A model generated the notes under the pieces. It saw only the letters and a list, made by a program, of their open reading frames with translations, was not told the origin of the DNA and searched no databases. A program made the translations under genes and the position numbers. 10,081 nucleotides of DNA from Desulfobulbaceae bacterium (GTDB taxonomy: Bacteria; Desulfobacterota; Desulfobulbia; Desulfobulbales; Desulfobulbaceae): the NCBI GenBank assembly GCA_030633145.1, contig DAOVTM010000115.1, positions 1-10,081 of the forward strand, given 5' to 3'. Positions 6,737-10,081 of the stretch are shown piece after piece. Every line of letters starts with the position of its first letter. The stretch's first letter is position 1.

Positions 6737-9003
6737 TCATCCAGCACCGTTCTGACAACTTTTGCCAGGGTGCGCCGATCCAGGGGTTTTGCGATAAATT
6801 TCCTGATTCCCATGCCGAGAACCTCCTCTCTGGAGATACTCTCCGAGAAGCCGCTGCAGAGTATGATCGGGATTTCCGTATTCTCCCTGAGCATGATTTC
6901 GGCAAGTTCTATCCCGGTCAGCCCAGGCATGGTCAGGTCGGTAAGAACCAGATCAAAGCCGGTTGGATTCTGCCGGAAGCGTTCAAGAGCCTCCAGACTG
7001 CTGTTTGCCGTGGTCACGGTATAACCGAGACTGGTCAGGATTGAGTTGCTGATATCGGTTATTGCCGGTTCATCATCCACTACTAAAATTCGTTCACTGC
7101 CGCCGCTGGGCGGTGCCTCTGCAACGATCTCTTCTCCAGTTACTGTTGCGGCCAGGGCGGGCAGGAATATTTGAAAGTGGGTTCCAATTTCAGGGCTGCT
7201 TTCTACTTGTATAAAACCGTTACATTCTTTCACCGAACCTCGGGTTACAGCCAGGCCAAGCCCGGTTCCTTTACCGTACTCCTTGGTGGTGAAATAGGGA
7301 TCAAAGATCTGTGACAGGGTGTTCTCATCCATTCCCATTCCATTATCCTTTACCGACAGAACAATATAGGGTCCAGCAACAGCGTCCTTTTCCAACGCAA
7401 CCTGTTCTTTGTTCAGCGTTGTCCGGTATAAGGCTATCTCAACTTTGCCCTGTCGGCTGCCGATGGCCTGGGCTGCATTGGTACAGAGGTTGATGACGAT
7501 CTGATGGATGTGGATGGGGTCAGCGAGAACCAGGCCGCTGTCAGGATTAATGTCAGTGGTGATATCAAGGGTAGAGGGCAGGGAGGAACGCATCATCTTG
7601 ACTGCCTCCTTGACCACCAGGTATATCCTCAGGGGTTGTTTTTCATGGTCAGACTTGCGGCTGAAGGTGAGGATTTGTTTGACAAGGTCGGTGGCCCGTT
7701 CCGCTGCTGTGATGACCTGTTCTACATCCTCCCTGGCCGGGCTGTCTTCGGGCAGACTCATGCTGGCTATTTCCGCATAGCCGAGGATGACGGAGAGGAT
7801 GTTATTGAAATCATGGGCAATTCCTCCTGCCAGGGTGCCGATTGCTTCCAGCTTCTGAGCCTGGGAAAGTTCTTCCTCAAGTCGTTTGAACTCGGTCAGA
7901 TCCTCATAGACGACCACTACTTCACCGGTGGGCAGTTTAAAGAGCGAATTTTTCATCCACTGGGTAATCCGTGCATCTGAATAGAGGGTCAGGGGAAGCC
8001 GTTCAGGCAGACCTGTTGTCCACACCCGCTGTAAGGCATCAGAGAGTCCATGCTGCCTGACTTCGGGAAAGACCGCGCTGATTTTTTTGCCGACTATCGC
8101 TTCTTCGGGCAGGCGGGAAATGGTAAGCCCTTTGGGATTGATGGACTTATAGGTAAAATCTTCTCCCTTATTATCCGCCGCAAAGACCGCGATGCCGTCC
8201 GAGATGTTATCAATAATCCCCTGCAGATAGTTGCCCTGATCCCTGAGTTTTTTTTCAGCTACGGCCCGAACAGCCAACTGGCTGCGGGTCTGGCAATAAT
8301 AGATGATCAGAAACAACACGCCTGAAAAATAGATGAACAGGTTAAAGAGCAGTGCTCTCTTAAAATGATTATTGTGTGTGAATACAATATTTTGCATGGG
8401 AATCACAACACTGATGCCGCCGCGAATATCACCCTCTTTATATCCCTGAGATGCGTGACATTTCAGACAGCTTTTTTGCACGGTCAGAGAGGTCATGAGA
8501 CGCATATAGGGAACGTCATCCTTGTAGAACAGTTCCACAACCTCGCTTTCTCCCTCTTCAAACCGTTCCAGAGCCTTGCTTTCCCATGCATCAGCAGCGT
8601 TTTCCGGTCGAATTGTGTTCAGGCTGGTGATATGGCTCTGGACACCATATTTTTCTTTTTCCAGGGCGTAAACCTGCCGGGTCATGTAGGCCGGGTTCAT
8701 GAGGGTCAGCTTTTTACCGGATGGGGTGGTGATGTCCCGTTCCGGGATATGGCTCAGATAGGGGTTAGGCGGGGTTTCCTTACTGACCGGCACATAGACA
8801 CCGCCATGTCCGGCATTCCAAAATCGATGAATTGCGTCTTTGTGCAGAGAAGATATGCCTATTTCTCTTCCGGTAATGAGGGCATCATCCCAGGTATGCT
8901 TTTGGAAAAAAAAGAAAAATCCGCTTATAAGCAAGGTCCAGAAGACAAACGTACCAATGCTCCAGGCGAGAAGTGATTTTCTCTGTATGCGATCCGTACC
9001 CAT
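6733..9003 (-). CDS. Membrane hybrid histidine kinase with periplasmic haem-c (DUF3365-type) sensor domain
   Basis: Inner-membrane sensor kinase, 756 aa. Transmembrane helices at about 11-33 and 215-237 enclose a periplasmic domain typical of DUF3365/Tll0287-like sensors. Its signatures include HGGVYVPV (66-73) and PPNPYLSHIPERDITTPSGK (78-97). A c-type haem motif, Cys179-Leu-Lys-Cys182-His183, lies just before the second helix. No other Cys occurs in the periplasmic part, so a sixth haem ligand, if any, must be something else. The cytoplasmic part has PAS (about 255-370), HisKA with His397 (GGIAHDFNN), N-box Asn509, DNGMGM (553-558), GKGTGLGLAV (577-586), and a C-terminal receiver with Asp643-Asp644, Asp689, Ser717 and Lys739. 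Only this ATG is possible, since an in-frame stop lies close upstream; the best ribosome site, GAGGA, is unusually far (about 17 bases). It probably senses redox state or a gas ligand. Confidence 0.93.
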   Translation of the reverse strand: MGTDRIQRKSLLAWSIGTFVFWTLLISGFFFFFQKHTWDDALITGREIGISSLHKDAIHRFWNAGHGGVYVPVSKETPPNPYLSHIPERDITTPSGKKLTLMNPAYMTRQVYALEKEKYGVQSHITSLNTIRPENAADAWESKALERFEEGESEVVELFYKDDVPYMRLMTSLTVQKSCLKCHASQGYKEGDIRGGISVVIPMQNIVFTHNNHFKRALLFNLFIYFSGVLFLIIYYCQTRSQLAVRAVAEKKLRDQGNYLQGIIDNISDGIAVFAADNKGEDFTYKSINPKGLTISRLPEEAIVGKKISAVFPEVRQHGLSDALQRVWTTGLPERLPLTLYSDARITQWMKNSLFKLPTGEVVVVYEDLTEFKRLEEELSQAQKLEAIGTLAGGIAHDFNNILSVILGYAEIASMSLPEDSPAREDVEQVITAAERATDLVKQILTFSRKSDHEKQPLRIYLVVKEAVKMMRSSLPSTLDITTDINPDSGLVLADPIHIHQIVINLCTNAAQAIGSRQGKVEIALYRTTLNKEQVALEKDAVAGPYIVLSVKDNGMGMDENTLSQIFDPYFTTKEYGKGTGLGLAVTRGSVKECNGFIQVESSPEIGTHFQIFLPALAATVTGEEIVAEAPPSGGSERILVVDDEPAITDISNSILTSLGYTVTTANSSLEALERFRQNPTGFDLVLTDLTMPGLTGIELAEIMLRENTEIPIILCSGFSESISREEVLGMGIRKFIAKPLDRRTLAKVVRTVLDD

Positions 9004-9082
9004 GGTTGACCGGTTTAGATTTCCTCAATAAAGGGTGAAAAGCAAGGGAAAGTCTTTATTGCTTTGCGCAACTCTATTTTTA

Positions 9083-9111
9083 ATTTTAGCAGATGTGTAA
9101 TGAACTGTATA
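9083..9111 (-). promoter_or_regulatory. Weak candidate promoter for the haem-c kinase gene
   Basis: On the minus strand, TATACA (9111-9106) and TAAAAT (9088-9083) lie 17 bases apart, with 4 and 5 of 6 matches to the consensus. Transcription would start near 9076, about 70 bases before the start codon. The surrounding sequence is AT-rich, so the match could be fortuitous. Confidence 0.35.
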
Positions 9112-9192
9112 GAGATTTTAGAATGGAAAGCTCTTTTTTTTGTGAGAGAGGTGATTATTGAGCGGAAAAGAGACATTTCAATGAAAAATAAG

Positions 9193-9221
9193 TTGACTTT
9201 TATGGCACATTGTAATACTAT
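9193..9221 (+). promoter_or_regulatory. Predicted sigma70-like promoter of the rubrerythrin gene
   Basis: TTGACT (9193-9198, 5 of 6) and TACTAT (9216-9221, 4 of 6) are separated by exactly 17 bases. Transcription would start near 9228 and give a leader of about 50 bases before the ATG at 9278. A perfect inverted repeat begins at the predicted start point (9228-9244). Confidence 0.55.
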
Positions 9222-9227
9222 ATCTTT

Positions 9228-9244
9228 TTATTAAGTAGTAATAA
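9228..9244. promoter_or_regulatory. Candidate operator: inverted repeat TTATTA-N5-TAATAA at the rubrerythrin start point
   Basis: Two perfect 6-base inverted half-sites sit at the predicted transcription start, directly downstream of the -10. The AT-rich symmetric layout is reminiscent of Fur/PerR-type boxes, which would suit a peroxide-reducing enzyme, but it does not match the textbook consensus closely. Chance occurrence in this AT-rich leader is possible. Confidence 0.3.
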
Positions 9245-9277
9245 CTCGTCAACTAACAATTAAGTATGGAGATTACA

Positions 9278-9826
9278 ATGAAAAAGTTTACCTGTACCAT
9301 GTGCGGATACACCCATGAAGGCGATGCTGCTCCGGAAAAATGTCCCCATTGCGGTGCCTCTGCCGACAAGTTCACTGAAATGCTTGGTGATACCCTTGAG
9401 TGGGCGGATCAGCATGTGGTAGGCGTGGCAAAGGACTGTGATCCGGAAATAATGGAAGGGCTGCAGGCCAACTTTAACGGTGAGTGTACCGAGGTTGGTA
9501 TGTACCTGGCCATGAGCCGGATGGCGGATCGGGAAGGATATCCCGAGATCGCTGAGGCATATAAACGCATTGCCTGGGAAGAAGCCGAGCATGCCTGCAA
9601 GTTTGCCGAGCTGATCGGCGATGTTGTGGAAGAGAACACCGAGGCCAATCTTCGAGCCAGGGTTGCCGCTGAGAATGGTGCCTGTGCGGGCAAGAAAGCC
9701 ATTGCCGTTAAGGCAAAAGAGCTGGGTTACGATGCCATCCACGACACTGTCCATGAGATGTGTAAGGATGAGGCTCGCCATGGTATGGCCTTTGCCGGTT
9801 TGTTGAAGCGTTATTTTAAGGGATAA
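9278..9826 (+). CDS. Reverse rubrerythrin (N-terminal rubredoxin, C-terminal diiron ferritin-like domain)
   Basis: Cytoplasmic non-haem iron protein, 182 aa, expected to reduce hydrogen peroxide (and possibly oxygen) with electrons passed through its rubredoxin-like centre, protecting an anaerobe. The iron centre is at the N terminus: Cys6-x-x-Cys9-Gly and Cys22-x-x-Cys25-Gly, the reverse of classical rubrerythrin. The ferritin-like bundle supplies likely diiron ligands Glu69, Glu102-x-x-His105 (EEAEHA), a Glu near 132, and Glu165-x-x-His168 (DEARHG). The ATG at 9278 is preferred because GGAG lies eight bases upstream; the in-frame ATG at 9266 has no ribosome site and would add only four residues. 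It stands alone between its own promoter and an intrinsic terminator. The family is confident. The exact electron donor is unknown. Confidence 0.94.
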   Translation: MKKFTCTMCGYTHEGDAAPEKCPHCGASADKFTEMLGDTLEWADQHVVGVAKDCDPEIMEGLQANFNGECTEVGMYLAMSRMADREGYPEIAEAYKRIAWEEAEHACKFAELIGDVVEENTEANLRARVAAENGACAGKKAIAVKAKELGYDAIHDTVHEMCKDEARHGMAFAGLLKRYFKG

Positions 9827-9860
9827 TCTTTGGTAGCATTTTTCGGTATATAGTATTGGT

Positions 9861-9900
9861 AAAAAAGGCCTTTCCGGTGACGGAAAGGTCTTTTTTATTT
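9861..9900 (+). terminator. Rho-independent terminator after the rubrerythrin gene
   Basis: The stem GGCCTTTCCG (9867-9876) pairs with CGGAAAGGTC (9881-9890), with one G-T wobble and a four-base GTGA loop. It is extended by the flanking A-run (9861-9866) against the T-run (9891-9896). The U-tract immediately follows the stem. It begins 34 bases after the rubrerythrin stop. Confidence 0.92.
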
Positions 9901-10081
9901 GTGATTTTTGATCAGTGAAGGTGTTTATTAATCGTCATCGTTGAGCTTACCCATCCTTGATAGAATTTTTTTTCAGGGGGGAAATATCGCTTTCAAAATT
10001 GGCATTATAAAGATATAATTATACAGAGAGAGAGTCATATCAGGCTACCAACTTAACGCGGGACAAATCGTAATTTCAATC
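9901..10081. other. Right-edge intergenic stretch without a supportable gene
   Basis: AT-rich sequence after the terminator. I see no open reading frame of useful length on either strand. It contains a possible plus-strand promoter (9992-10019) and a short GA run (10025-10034). Whatever it drives lies beyond the window. Confidence 0.6.
9992..10019 (+). promoter_or_regulatory. Possible promoter pointing off the right edge
   Basis: TTCAAA (9992-9997) and a perfect TATAAT (10014-10019) are separated by 16 bases. The -10 is strong and the -35 weak (4 of 6). Transcription would start near 10026, with no start codon plus ribosome site before the window ends. Confidence 0.35.

Noticed and set aside
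7504..7980. Plus-strand frames antisense to the haem-c hybrid kinase (also 8050-8325 and 8365-8976)
   Set aside because: They mirror strongly conserved kinase, PAS and sensor segments on the minus strand and have no character of their own.
9928..9954. Tiny minus-strand frame (MGKLNDDD) near the right end
   Set aside because: Only eight codons with a stop a few codons upstream; it could be a gene remnant, but nothing supports it.
10050..10081. Possible first CRISPR repeat (sequence ending in TTTCAATC after an AT-rich leader)
   Set aside because: Only one partial copy is visible and the window ends there; without recurrence there is no evidence for an array.

Overview
The window looks like a chromosomal piece of an anaerobic, cobalamin- and cytochrome-using bacterium, most likely a Desulfobacterota member of the Desulfobulbales type. 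The clues are a corrinoid-protein/methyltransferase-like gene pair, a sensor kinase with a periplasmic c-type haem domain, a reverse-type rubrerythrin, and a density of PAS/hybrid histidine kinases. Base composition looks close to balanced. The taxonomic call is inference from gene content only.

Layout. On the minus strand at the left edge is a membrane-anchored periplasmic adaptor (membrane fusion protein) of an RND-type efflux pump; its pump partner should lie just beyond the left end. A short AT-rich divergent promoter region (about 1280-1422) with two small inverted repeats separates it from a plus-strand cluster. That cluster contains a cobalamin-binding corrinoid protein (1423-2073), an MtaA/uroporphyrinogen-decarboxylase-like protein (2066-3118), and a soluble histidine kinase with a cysteine-rich, DUF1638-like N-terminal domain (about 3108-4988). 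The first two genes overlap, and the third appears to start inside the second, so they probably form one translationally coupled unit. After a 104-base gap containing a 54-base near-palindrome comes a second soluble signalling protein, receiver-PAS-histidine kinase (5093-6736).

Converging on it, and overlapping its stop codon by four bases, is a large minus-strand membrane hybrid kinase (6733-9003) with a haem-c DUF3365-type sensor domain, PAS, kinase core and C-terminal receiver. A 270-base divergent region with a good sigma70-like promoter and an inverted repeat at the predicted start site leads to a reverse rubrerythrin (9278-9826), which ends in a clear intrinsic terminator. The last 180 bases hold no gene that I can support, only a possible promoter pointing off the right edge.

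How it may work together. The corrinoid protein and the MtaA-like protein resemble the carrier and second methyltransferase of a methyl-transfer pathway. However, no substrate-specific methyltransferase is present, the MtaA-like protein lacks the usual Cys zinc ligands, and the next gene is a histidine kinase whose input domain belongs to a family I recall from the same methyltransferase neighbourhoods. The most interesting reading is a corrinoid/methyl-status sensory module feeding a phosphorelay through the adjacent receiver-kinase. This is inference. No DNA-binding output protein is present in the window, so the target of the relay is unknown. The neighbouring haem-c kinase and rubrerythrin fit redox or oxygen/peroxide monitoring in an anaerobe.
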